From contig NW_024067666.1 in the NCBI RefSeq assembly GCF_009389715.1, positions 2,769,001 through 2,833,000 of the forward strand: a stretch of 64,000 bases of DNA, in the 5' to 3' direction. Positions 11,700 to 22,182 of this stretch are shown here, one piece after another. Below the pieces are notes generated by a model. It saw only the letters and a program-made list of their open reading frames with translations, was not told where the DNA came from and ran no database searches. A program made the translations under genes and the position numbers. Source of the stretch: Phoenix dactylifera. Lineage: Eukaryota; Streptophyta; Magnoliopsida; Arecales; Arecaceae. Positions within the stretch are counted from its first letter, which is position 1. The number at the start of each line of letters is the position of its first letter.

Positions 11700-12760
11700 C
11701 AGTGAACCGCGATTCGCCGAACCGGGGGTCCGGGATCAGTGGGAACCGGGATCAGTGGGAACAGGGGAGGAGGTCGGGGGGTGGGACCGACCGTGGCAGG
11801 AGGTCGGGACTCGGGCGTCGGGAACCGGGAAGTCGGGAACCCCGAGGAAGCCGGAGCGGCGGAGGAGCTGAGGAGAGGACGGGGTCACGGGAGGAGGTCT
11901 GAGGCTCGGAGCGGCGGAGGATCGTGGGTGGGGGCCCTCCCTGGGCCGGGACTCGGGAGTCGAGACTCGGGAGGAGGTCGGAGACTCGGAAGTCGGAAGA
12001 GCCGAGGTGGAAGTCGGAGACTCGGAGTCGGAACTCGGAGGTCGGGAGCCGGGAGGCCTCGCCGCCTCGGTCGCCGCGGAGCCCGGAGGTCGGAGGAGCC
12101 GAGGACGGCGACTCGGAGTGGACGAGGAGAGGACGGGAGGCCGGAGACTCGAAGCTGAGGAGGCCGAAGCTCGGAGCCGAGGAGGAGGCTGCACGGACGC
12201 ACGGTGGACCAGAGCTCGGAGCTCGAAGGCCGGAGCTCGGAGGCTCAGAGCCGAGGACGACGACGTCGGCGAGGAGAGCTGAAGAGGACAGAAGGTTTTT
12301 TGCCGTTTTGCCCTCGCCGCTCTGCAAGCCGATTCTGCCGAGAACCGGAGAAGGTTCCGGCATTAAAAAGGCAGGCCGCAGGCGGCAGATGGGCAGAGAA
12401 AGGGGGAGAGAAGGGGGGAGCCGGGGAGGAAATGCCCGTTGGACTTGGCCGTTGCGTTGCCCGTTGCTTGTCGACGACTCGACCGCTCGACGCCTCGACG
12501 TTGCCGGTTGCCCGCCCGTTGCTTGTCGACGACTCGACGTTGGCCGAAGGGACGCACTGCAGGCTGTAGGCTTGTAGCGGCGTACGGGCGGAGCCCGGTA
12601 GCCGTCGCCCGTCGCCAGTCCGTCTGCCAGACCGCAGACGCTTCACATCTGTGATCCGTCGCCGCCTAACTACTGCAGTACTGCCCAAACCCACTCCCCG
12701 TCTGCCATAGCGCCATTATAGAGCAATTAAAAAAAAAAAAAAAAAACCGTGGCTGGGTGG
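11700..12760. repeat. GC-rich low-complexity block inside hAT
   Basis: Extremely GC-rich sequence made of irregular repeats of words such as GGAGTCGG and GACTCGG. Two longer duplications are visible: a GGGTGGGGGCC...CCCTGGGCCGGG unit near 11929 and 12757, and a TTGCTTGTCGACGACTCGAC unit near 12465 and 12521. Long ORFs occur here in several frames on both strands, which is what stop-poor GC-rich sequence gives, so none is called as a gene. It occupies the position of the transposase 5' region. Confidence 0.75.
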
Positions 12761-12780
12761 GGGCCTTCCCTGGGCCGGGG

Positions 12781-12811
12781 GCCTTAGGCGACCGCCTCGG
12801 TCGCCTAAGGC
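12781..12811. repeat. Perfect 14-bp stem near hAT right end
   Basis: GCCTTAGGCGACCG (12781-12794) and its exact reverse complement (12798-12811) are separated by CCT. The same GCCTTAGGCGA word lies near the left end of the element at about 8761-8771, so this is a subterminal motif, perhaps where transposase binds. Confidence 0.85.
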
Positions 12812-13143
12812 TCGAGCCGGCACTGAAAACAGCATGGATGAGGATAAGCTCTAGGAAGATTACAGAAATTTTTCGGTTATTTGGTGGAATTGGAAAACTA
12901 GAGTGGCTGCTGGATAAAAATTTTAAACAAAATAGCAAAATAATTTATTAAAATTTATTTTTAAAATTATTTATAATTTTTTTAAAAAATAAAATTTTTA
13001 ATTTTTAATTCATTTCATAGGTACAGAAATTGAGATGGAAAGACCTGAATATGCGTCGTAGATCACACGTCACTTACCATCTAATAGAGTAAAATGATGT
13101 GGCACCTCGCTGTGCGAAACAACCTTGTAGCCAGTCGCCGCCT

Positions 13144-13279
13144 GCGTCGCACAAAGAAAAGAAGATAAGAGGGCTCGTCTACGTCCTTGACGCGTCCCCC
13201 ACACTCCGCCCGCGTCGCACAAAGAAAGCAAGATAAAAGGCCGGGCTCGTCTACGTCCCTGACGCGTTCTCCACACTAA
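13144..13279 (+). repeat. Tandem 68-bp duplication upstream of PP2C
   Basis: Two consecutive copies of about 68 bp (13144-13211 and 13212-13279), each beginning GCGTCGCACAAAGAAA and containing CTCGTCTACGTCC and TGACGCGT. They lie 220-360 bp before the PP2C start codon, in its promoter or 5' UTR. The copies carry ACGT-core and ACGCGT words that could be protein binding sites. Confidence 0.85.
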
Positions 13280-13501
13280 TTTTCCACGCCTTCGCGTATA
13301 CACCCCCCCTCTCCTCTCCCACTTTCTTCCCTTCCCTGCCCGACCTTTCCCTATCTTCCACTCTCCCACCCATCCCCTCGAAGAAATCAAGGTTGAGGCG
13401 AAGGAAGAAGACTCCAAGAACCCGAGTTCCGGCACTTGGGGTGGAGAAGACGAGGAAAGTTTCGGCCTTTGAGATATCGAGATCGTCTGACGGCGGCGGC
13501 A

Positions 13502-16500
13502 ATGCTGCGTTCGTGCTTCCGGCCACTGGAACGGTGCTTTGGGAGGCTAGGTGGTGGAGACGAGCTCTTGTGGCACCTGGATCTCAAGCCCCACGCCGCT
13601 GGCGACTTCTCCATCGCCGTCGTCCAGGCGAACGACTCCCTCGAGGACCAGGGCCAGGTGTTCACCTCCCCATCGGCCACCTATGTCGGCGTCTACGACG
13701 GCCACGGCGGCCCCGAGGCCTCCCGTTTCGTCAACAGCCGCCTCTTCCCTTACCTCCACAGTACCGTCTCCCTCCCTCCTCCTCTCTATCTTATCATCAA
13801 AATCCCTTTTTGATGCGTTAATCGACCCTTTCTCTCTCGATTCGATCGTCAAAATCGCTTCTTTATCTGATGTGATCTCGTATGTTGTTTCGAATTGGAA
13901 ACAGAGTTCGTGACCGAGCAAGGGGGGTTGTCGGTGGACGTGATAAAGAAGGCGTTCGACGCGACGGAGGAGGAGTTCTTGCATCTGGTGAAGCGGTCGT
14001 GGCTTTCGCGGCCCCAGATCGCGTCGGTGGGGTCGTGCTGCCTCCTGGGGGCGATCACGGACGACACGCTCTACGTGGCCAACCTGGGGGACTCCCGCGC
14101 GGTGCTCGGCTGCCGAAGCACCGACGGGAGGGCCGTGATGGCCGAGCGGCTGTCCACCGATCACAACGTCGCCGTGGAGGAGGTCCGGAAGGAGGTCGCC
14201 GCGCTCCACCCGGACGACTCCCACATCGTGGTACATAACCGAGGCGTCTGGCGGATTAAGGGGATCATTCAGGTGAGGAAACCTTAGCCCTCTTCCCTGC
14301 CCTTTCTAATCATTTTCTCTTAATTTCTTGAATCGTTTCAATTATTAGGTTTTGTTTTTCCCTGGAGCTTATCAACACAAGCTGTCAAATGAGTGGTAAT
14401 TAGATTCGTTGACAGCTTCTATTTTTTTTTCCTAGAAAAAAAGGAACAATTTTCAGATTTGCTAAGTTTCAAGGTGTGTTTTTTTTTAAAGCGGTTTATA
14501 TAGGCATTGGTGTGTACAAATGTTCTGTCATGTTAGTGGATTATGAATTAATGCAGACCAGATATTTATCATCTTCTAACGGTTTACTGGATGAATGATT
14601 CTGGAATTGGACTATAACATGATTCAAATAATGATTTTGATTAGTTTAGCTGTTTGTTATTATGCATCCCTTGCAGTGCACAGAGTATAAGCAGTTGAAG
14701 TTTATCTTTTCTTGCTTCTCTGATTTGTTTCTCATTTCTATTTGCATTGATTTGGTAGGATGTCATGCTGGGATACAGTGAATTATTGAGTCCTAGGTTT
14801 TCCATTTCCATGTTTGATGGCTTTTCGGCCTCTGCAGAGCATGAATTTGACTCTCTCCATCATGCATATTATTCTGGAGGTGCTTTTAATTTCAGTGTGT
14901 AGGCAACTTCTTTCATCTTTGTGTTTCTTAACCTGCATGCCAGTTGACAATTAGGAAGGGTGAATTAATGAATGTGGATAGTTGAAGTTATTTAAGAATT
15001 CTTCACCATTATGTTTCCTAGCCCTGTTGGTGTTTCATATAATTTCTCTAGTCAGCATTTAGTTCGGTTGGTAGAATTCTGCCATGAAACTAGTTGAGCA
15101 TCAGTTTTCCTTTGCTTAGATCATGTTATGTAATTATTAGATTTGGTCAAATAGACTGGAGTCTCCAACCATGTGATTCACCTTTTTATCGATCCTGTAG
15201 AAGCATACACTTTCTCGTCCAACGAACGGCAAAATATAAGATGGATACTCAAAGCCGATCAAGCTTTATGTTTGGATACTCGTGGATTGCATAATTGCAA
15301 ATAGATCTGAGATGATCGAATAACATAGCTTTTCCTGTAACTCTTCAAATAATCCTTTTCCCCCTCTTTGGTTCTTGTAACCTTGTCCTCCTTTCTGAGA
15401 TCCAATATCTATTTTCCCCACTCAAGACCGTCTATTGTTTTGAAATATCATCTACTGCAATCAATGCATGTTATTTATTTGCTGCTTAGCTTCTATTGCA
15501 GTGATAACTTTTGAAGTGTCTAATGATGACAAAAGGACAATCTTCTCAAACAGTGTCTATTATTTTGTTAAATCTGTGTGCTTTTTGTCAAGATGCTCTG
15601 GTTTGGGTCATTATATAAAGCAATGTACCTTTTCTAGGACAAAATTCCTGTTCCTTTACAAATTTTATTTTCTGTACTTGGATGCATCTACAGTGTTCTT
15701 TGTAATCATCACTCAGAATGGAGGTTCTCTTTTTTAAAAGCAATGGTGGTATGAATAACTTACTTCGAAGATTATATTCTTCATAAAGTGAAAAGGTCGA
15801 ACAAGTTGAGGCATAGCATATTTTATGGTGGTATGTATCTTAAGCTGATTATTGCAACAGACTCCAGTGTATGAACATCCAAACTTTGACATGGATATCC
15901 TTTGGTGCCATGGATAAGAGAATGACTTATTTGTTGGATCCTATGGACATTATTCTTTCAACTTCAAGCTTCCACTTTGTTATCTGCATCTTCATGCAAC
16001 ACCATCATTGCATAGGCAAATATATTTACGTGCCTTGGGTTGTTATTTATAACCCACTATATAGTTGTGAGCTTTTTCCACTTAGAAAAAAATGTTAATA
16101 GAGATTTTGAATTCAATTGCATTCATTTTGTAAACAAACTTTATGTTATTCACTCTTTCTAATTTATGGGCTTCATTGGTGGGTGGGGGTGAGATTGTTT
16201 TCAGTGGTAACACCATGTAAGACTCTGATACCTCAAAGTGGAAGATGATTTTGTTGATCTTTTAACTGGTACTGTTGGCATTCTCTGTTTTGCATGCATA
16301 GTTGCAAAGTTGTTTTGGTTTGAGAATATGCCCCTATGTGCATGTGCATTTGTGTAGACTTTTGGTCCTAAATAAAATAAACTTGGCATCCAGATGACAG
16401 GTTTACCATCAAATTTATTTGTCACTCACCCTGCTATTTGCCCTGGTCAGGTATCAAGGTCTATTGGAGACGTCTACCTGAAGAAGCCTGCGTTCGCTTG

Positions 16501-17117
16501 CGACCCAGTGTTTCAGCAGTCTGTTTTTCCTGTTCCATTGAAGCGACCGGTTATCACCGCAGAGCCGTCGATCCAGACTCATAAGCTTAAACCAAATGAC
16601 TTGTTTTTGATATTTGCATCGGACGGGCTCTGGGAGCAATTAAGCGATGAAGCTGCAGTTGAGATAGTCTTCAAGAGCCCAAGAGCAGTAAGCTCTCCTT
16701 CTTCCTTTTCTTTATGATGACATGTTTCAGGTACCAGTTTTTCATGTTTAAACATTCCTTCTCACAGCAGTCTAAACGTTCCACATAATGCTGAAATTTC
16801 TGCAGGGAATAGCAAAGAGGTTAGTGAGAGCTGCCCTCAATGAGGCTGCGAGAAAAAGGGAAATGAGTTATGAGGATATAAAACGGATAGAGAAGGGAGT
16901 AAGGCGCCATTTTCATGATGACATCACTGTTATAGTGATCTATCTTGATCAGCATCGGCAAGGAGGTCAATATAGGTTTAATAGGAGCACTTACAACTGC
17001 ACTAGTGCACCTATTGATGTATACTCTCTAAACTCGGATGAATCAGAAGACCCTCTTCGGCCTGTTCGTTCGGAGTTTGATGTACATGATTCATACATAC
17101 ATAGGTACATGAAATGA
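13502..17117 (+). CDS. Protein phosphatase 2C, clade D
   Basis: Metal-dependent Ser/Thr phosphatase. Four exons (13502-13760, 13905-14272, 16451-16687, 16806-17117) with GT-AG junctions that keep the frame give 391 aa, typical of plant clade-D PP2Cs. The start [14 protein letters not shown] is the conserved N-terminus of that group, so I prefer it to the in-frame ATG at 13436. Metal and catalytic motifs are present: GVYDGHGG (residues 63-70), GDSRAVLG (148-155), SRSIGDVYL (211-219), DGLWE (268-272) and HDDIT (325-329). The C-terminus [12 protein letters not shown] is also group-specific. Arabidopsis clade-D members dephosphorylate the plasma-membrane proton ATPase and are inhibited by SAUR proteins; that role here is inferred. 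Intron 2 is about 2.2 kb. Exon 1 is much more GC-rich than exons 3 and 4. Confidence 0.95.
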
Positions 17118-18169
17118 GTTGTTGCACCATGGCACTTGGCCTTATATCTGACACTGCCAAAAGTGGTGAACAGAAGAGTTTTGAATAAGAATATGGGAAT
17201 TGGTGTACATAATGAAATTGAGTTTGTTGACATGGTCCAGTTTCTTGGTGCTTGTAACATTTTTATTTATTTGTCGCAATCAAATTTCTGTTAAAGTTGT
17301 ACAGATGGTTTATACTTGCTTGTTGGAAGTTGGTAGTTGTCATCATCTGGCATCGAGCCCTTACTGTGACTTTTGATGCAGTTCAATGGAGGCTGAACCA
17401 AACCAGTATCTACTATTTCTTTTGTTGTTAGCCATAGTTTTCACCATCTGTGAGTTATTGCCTCTGCAGGTGGTTCCTTACCTCAGATGCTCTTGTTGGC
17501 CATTGTTGCCATGAATTAAAATTCTGGCTGGTTACCGTAACATAATGATCAGAGATGGAGACAAGATTTTCAACTAGGGGGGCATTGTAGTACCTTGATC
17601 AATAGTTATTGAGCTAATTACAAGTTTTCTTGTATAATATATAAAGATACAGATTTTAAAGGAGGTGATACATGATTAAATGAGCACATCTGGTAAATTT
17701 AGCTTTGTTTTAACCTTTAAGTCAGATTGATCTAAAAATTTTAATCACAGATACTTTATACTAATTACGAAGTTTTTTTATTGAAAAAAAAATGATCCTG
17801 ACATTTTCAAAAACAAGATTATTTATCAAGGACATAATGTATTAGAAGGATTCTTAAGCTTCTACAGCAATCGATTTTTACCTTCTCTCAGAAAAATGTA
17901 ATCTCTTAACCATATTATAAAAAAAATGGAGACCAATATGAGAAATTTGCTAATGTAAGGAAAAAGGATAATTGACCGTCAGCACAAACATTGTAGACTT
18001 GATAGCTCATATACACAACCATTCATGGACTCCCGCAATTGAGAGCTTGAGAGAGACCTATGGCGAGTGCACATGAACCAGAGAGATCATGGCCTTGAGG
18101 AGCAGCAGCTCTCATGTAGTATTCTGTTTGTGGATCCATGGGGTTGATGTAAGGGCTGAGTCGTGGAGG
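17118..18169. other. PP2C 3' UTR and flank
   Basis: The sequence just after the stop is the likely PP2C 3' UTR. The remainder is AT-rich with no recognised gene. Confidence 0.5.
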
Positions 18170-18535
18170 GACAACTTTCTATTGAAAGGACTTGTTATCA
18201 GAGACCACAACGCTAAACTTGTGGCGACCGGATACTGCCAGATCTTCGACACTATTGTTATTGGAGTAGAGCTTAGAGCTACGTAAGAGGGCATCACCTC
18301 TGCGAGGCTTGTTCTAAGTGCAGTTTGCATTCACGCTAAAAGAGATTCGGCTACAGTGATCGAGTGGGTTCAAAGCCGGCATAGTGATGTTACCGAGCAG
18401 TCGTTGCTCCACAACATATTCAGACTAGCAAAAAAGTATAGCTCCTTTCGGGCCACTCATGTCTACCAAAAGGTGAACAGTGCTGCCGATTAGGTCGCCT
18501 CTTTTGCAGCTCATCATTCTGAAGGATTTTTTTGA
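18170..18535 (+). pseudogene. LINE RNase H domain relic
   Basis: The translation resembles the RNase H domain at the 3' end of plant L1-type LINEs: a GLVIRDHNAKLVATG block, then FDT...GVELRAT with a stop after it, then DSATVIEWVQSR, then HVYQKVNSAAD followed by another stop. At least two in-frame stops (near 18284 and 18491) make it non-functional. No poly-A tail or target duplication was identified, unlike the two related fragments at 30349 and 38060. Confidence 0.75.
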
Positions 18536-20277
18536 GAAAACCTAACATCTATTCTTTCTTCTCTTCACCAGCTTCTTTTTTTTTTTCTAATTTTGTTGGA
18601 TGTAGTCATACACATTTACATCACTCATTTCAGAACATTCTTAATAAATATACGGAGGTCCTAATCCAAATTCAACACTACAGTTTATAACAGTAGCTGT
18701 CCACGTATACTATCATTTGTCTAATGGTTGATAAATAGCTAATGCTGCCTTTGCCAATAACTGCTGTCAAGTTCTGTTACAGTGGTCCCAATGGTTCGTG
18801 ACAGGATTTTGGGCTTCCTGAGAGTCTGAAACCTCGAGCGTTATCATATTAGGTTTATACAACTCGCTTAACACTACATAGAACCATTCCACTGTCAATC
18901 AAATCTTAGATATTTTACAACATCCAACCAGAACCACTAATAACATACATGTAACAAGTTAAAATGGAGTTGAGCTGGATGGTTTATAAATTGTTATTTG
19001 TCAGTATTTATGACTTATCCTTACACATATAGAGTTACATTTTGTGCCTTTACTCTGCATATGCATAGCTTTGTGCTAGCTTTTTTTTTCTTTTTCTTTT
19101 TGCACTTCTGGGAGGAAATAAGATACAAAAATGTGCCCATACTCACCTCCGTAGCTAGAAATTTAACACGTCTAAAAATGTCAGAGCCTTTAATGCTTCA
19201 GCTTGTTACTGTTTGAAATTTTAAAAAAACTTTATGGTAAACTATGTAATAGTCCACCTTAGGCTGTATGATTTTAGATTCTTTCATATGACTCTGTCAC
19301 ACTCTTTAACTATTTTACTGCACAAAAGTTTGTTCACATCTCCTATCAAGGAGAGTATCAAAAAATATCAACATCAAATAGATAAATATTAGGTAATGTT
19401 GAAAGAATGCACAAAAAAATTATATAATGTAATTTTAAAATATGGATCTGCACAATAATATCAAATATCTCTTATTCTCAGTTGCTAATGATAAACTTTT
19501 TCTGCAGTACGCTTTAGAAGAGAGAATATATAGTTTCGTAGATTTTGCAAAGAAACGAATTGGTTGCTCTTTAGTTCAACATTGTGTGGTATCTTCCAAG
19601 GAGAGCTCAAGAATCATTTGCTAGCAGAAATAACAAAGAATGATTTAGATCTTGAACTGGAGGAAAATTGGTGGTAAACTTTTAATGTTGATTGTCTTCC
19701 AGATTTAAGAGAGCTAAATGTCGTAAACAGACTACAAATCTACAAACAAGAGTTCTCGAGTGTCCTAAACCTTCCCCCAACCCTCGAAGAAGGTGGTTAC
19801 TCGAAGTTTGATTTTTGGGTTTCCAATTTTCCTCCAGTTCTAGACTAACTTGAGGACTGCACAAGCTTAGCTTTGTTTCAGTGCCACATAAACAAATTTA
19901 CTGACAGGAGCTCTGCATTGTTTTGTATTCTGTTTCAACAAAGTCACCTACAATCTGTAAGTTTCATGAACCCTAGAGCGAGCGCATCAGACATAGTAGT
20001 CATACAACCTCCCTGCCAAACTTTCTTTATCAATATTTCTAATCGCATCACATATGAAGCAGTTTGAAAAGTAGATACCCAAACCATGAAAATAAAAATA
20101 AATCATCTCAAAAAAAGAATACAAGTGAGTGTATGCACCTACAACCAGGGCCCATCAATAAGAGAAACAAGACAAATAGATACCTACTAGGGGGACCAGA
20201 CCAAAAATAAGAGGAGATACAAAATATGAGAAGAGCGGCTATCTCGAGAATTTCTATTCCATTATTAATATAGAAGT
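18536..20277. other. Intergenic AT-rich DNA
   Basis: No recognised gene or transposon terminus; only short ORFs and homopolymer runs. The final part before 20278 is the likely 3' UTR of the arabinogalactan gene on the minus strand. Confidence 0.4.
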
Positions 20278-22182
20278 TTAGATCACCAATACAGCAGTGG
20301 CAAGGAGCAGCCCCGAGGTCAGTCCTCCTATCATCTCCCTCACTCTCTCTGCCCCACTCTGCATGAAAATAAGTGAGCAGCTAGTTAATAAATATATTCC
20401 AAGACCAGTGTGCAATCCAAAGAATAAATTAAAATAAAATAATTCAGAAGGTCCATGGCAATTCCGGAGGCTCCAATTATCTTAAACAATTGTGACAAAT
20501 CATGTGATTATAAGATACGTAACATAAGTGCAATGCACAGAGGACATTGCAAAATGCCATACATGGGGCATTTTTTATATGCCATTTCATTAATTAATAC
20601 TAATCCGTCAGGATGACAGATTACCTCATTAATATTAATATTTTGAGATTAATGCTTGTGTAGTATAGATATCTCCCGGGGGGGTGGGGGGGGGGGGGGG
20701 GGGGGGGGGGGTTACTCAGCTGACGTACAAATCACTTGTCAAACAGACGGACGGTGGCAGAGACGTTATAACTGCCGTTACAACGCCATCTAAGCCCGTG
20801 ACATGACCGCGTCACTAAAGTACTTCTAAAGTGACGCCGTTATATTCTAGATACTACCCGGTACAATGGCAGCCGTTAACGGCGGTTGATTGGGTTAAAA
20901 GAGCAAAGACGATAGACGTTATAACCGTTACAATGGCAATACTGATTCCTAATGAAACCTTGGTCACAGGCTTACGGTATCACACTACGGAGGTCACAGC
21001 GAGGATAAAACGTATCCGGTACGTTAGATACTCAGCGTGGACACGTGTCCAGTAACAGGACAAGTCAGAGTCTCTCTCGAGGACCGGGAATCCCGCTGGA
21101 TCTCGAGATCCTTCGCTCTGTCTCCACTCCAACGGCTAAGAACTTCAGATCTCGAAGTTATGGCTGGATCACGCGGCACCAACGGTCACGATTTCGTTAC
21201 TCAGGGCTCCAAGAAACGCTTCGTCGCGTCAAGGCTCAAGCGACCCGAGACAATCAGAGAGCACAAGCGGAACTCAAAAATCATTCTAGCGTGCATTTTG
21301 AGTTCCGGCACGGAGGGAGAGATGACGTACGGCCTCGTGACTCGTTAGCGTAAGTTAGCCTTCGTCTGCGAGGTTTCCGCTAGAAGGCGCGTCCCCGCGC
21401 CGGCTCAGCCTGCATTGCCCCGAAATCGTGCGCCGGTAAGGCGTGAGTTCTCAGATCGGATCCGACGTCCCGGATCCGATCGTCTACGGCGCATGTTAGC
21501 TGGCGCACGGTTGGAGTCCAGAAAAATTGGAAAACGGGGGGGCGTTGGAGGGAAGAGAAGGGCGTACCGCATCGTCGGAGGCTTGGCCGCTAGGTCCGGG
21601 GGTGGCGGCTTCGGGAGCGGCCGCGGGCGTCCCTGCCTGGCGCTGAGCGGCCGGAGAGGGGGCGGAGGCGGGGCCCTTCTTCTTCCTGCTCTTGCTCGGA
21701 GCTGGCGCCAGCACCTCGGCGGGCTTCGGCGGGGCAGCAGCCGGCGTCGGAGTGGCCGCGACCGGGACCGTCGCTGGAGGAGACAATGTGGGTGGAGGCG
21801 TCGTTGGGGGGGAGCTCACTGGAACCGGCGCCGGAGGGGGAGATACCGGGGACGGAGTCGGCGGGGCCTTGGTGGGGGGCGCGGTGGCCGGGGCCTTAAC
21901 TGGAGCGGCGGTCACCGGGGTGGCCGGAGGGGCAGAGGTGGGCGCCGTGGAGGGGACAGGGCTGGTGCGCTGGGTAGTGGGTGCAGCAGCAGGGGCGGGG
22001 GTGGTGGGAGCAGCGGTTGGGGAGGGGGTGGTCGGCGTGGTGCTGGGAGGGGAGGCGGCGGGGGTGGTGGTGGGGGCGGACGTGGCGGGGGCGGTGGTAG
22101 GTGCGCCGACGGGGGCCTGGGCGGTGGCGGAGGCGAGGGAGAGGCCGATCAGCGCGACGGCAAAGGCGGTGCGCCGATCCAT
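20278..22182 (-). CDS. Lysine-rich classical arabinogalactan protein
   Basis: Cell-surface proteoglycan core protein. Exon 1 (22182 down to 21568, 205 codons) begins MDRRTAFAVALIGLSLA, a signal peptide ending near ATAQA. It is followed by a Pro/Ala/Thr/Ser domain with many AP, TP and SP dipeptides for O-glycosylation, then a short basic patch, SKSRKKKG, typical of the lysine-rich AGP17/18/19 group. Exon 1 ends at a GT donor after SDDA. Exon 2 (20358 down to 20278) follows a TGCAG acceptor in phase and encodes 26 residues, SGAERVREMIGG then a hydrophobic tail ending AVLVI. That is the GPI-anchor signal expected in this group, so the intron separates the anchor from the body. Total 231 aa. Exon 2 is too short to show as an independent ORF; its assignment rests on splice phase and the family-like tail. 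Confidence 0.9.
20677..20711 (+). repeat. Poly-G tract in AGP intron
   Basis: A run of G interrupted by one T, following CCC, inside the intron of the arabinogalactan gene. Such a long G run may be real or may mark a hard-to-sequence spot. Confidence 0.9.
20712..21490. other. CpG-rich promoter-like segment in AGP intron
   Basis: GC- and CpG-rich intronic sequence, unlike the AT-rich DNA on the exon 2 side. It contains a 12-bp perfect palindrome, GGACACGTGTCC (21039-21050), built on a CACGTG G-box, and several AACGG/CCGTTA MYB-type words, such as GCCGTTAACGGC near 20873. A plus-strand ATG frame of about 62 codons starts near 21160 but matches nothing I know. It may be intronic regulatory DNA or an inserted promoter fragment. 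Confidence 0.5.

Larger units (their letters stand above)
8736..12825 (-). mobile_element. hAT DNA transposon, complete ends
   Basis: The ends are inverted: the left terminus reads CAGGGGCGGCCC and the complement of the right terminus reads CAGTGCCGGCTC (9 of 12 identical). The motif GCCTTAGGCGA follows within 40 bp on both sides. The element is flanked by an exact 8-bp duplication, AAAACAGC, at 8728-8735 and 12826-12833, the length made by hAT transposases. Inside, on the minus strand, is a ZMYM1-like transposase (8848-11330). Between that gene and the right end lies about 1.1 kb of very GC-rich, repetitive sequence. The element lies about 0.7 kb upstream of the PP2C start codon. Confidence 0.93.

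Noticed and set aside
11736..12694. Several overlapping ORFs of 100-217 codons on both strands
   Set aside because: They lie in stop-poor, low-complexity GC-rich sequence inside the hAT element, open in nearly all frames at once, with Arg/Gly/Ser/Pro-rich composition and no domain.
21160..21348. Small plus-strand ORF of about 62 codons in the AGP intron
   Set aside because: It starts with a reasonable context but matches nothing, and has no visible promoter or intron structure of its own beyond the G-box.
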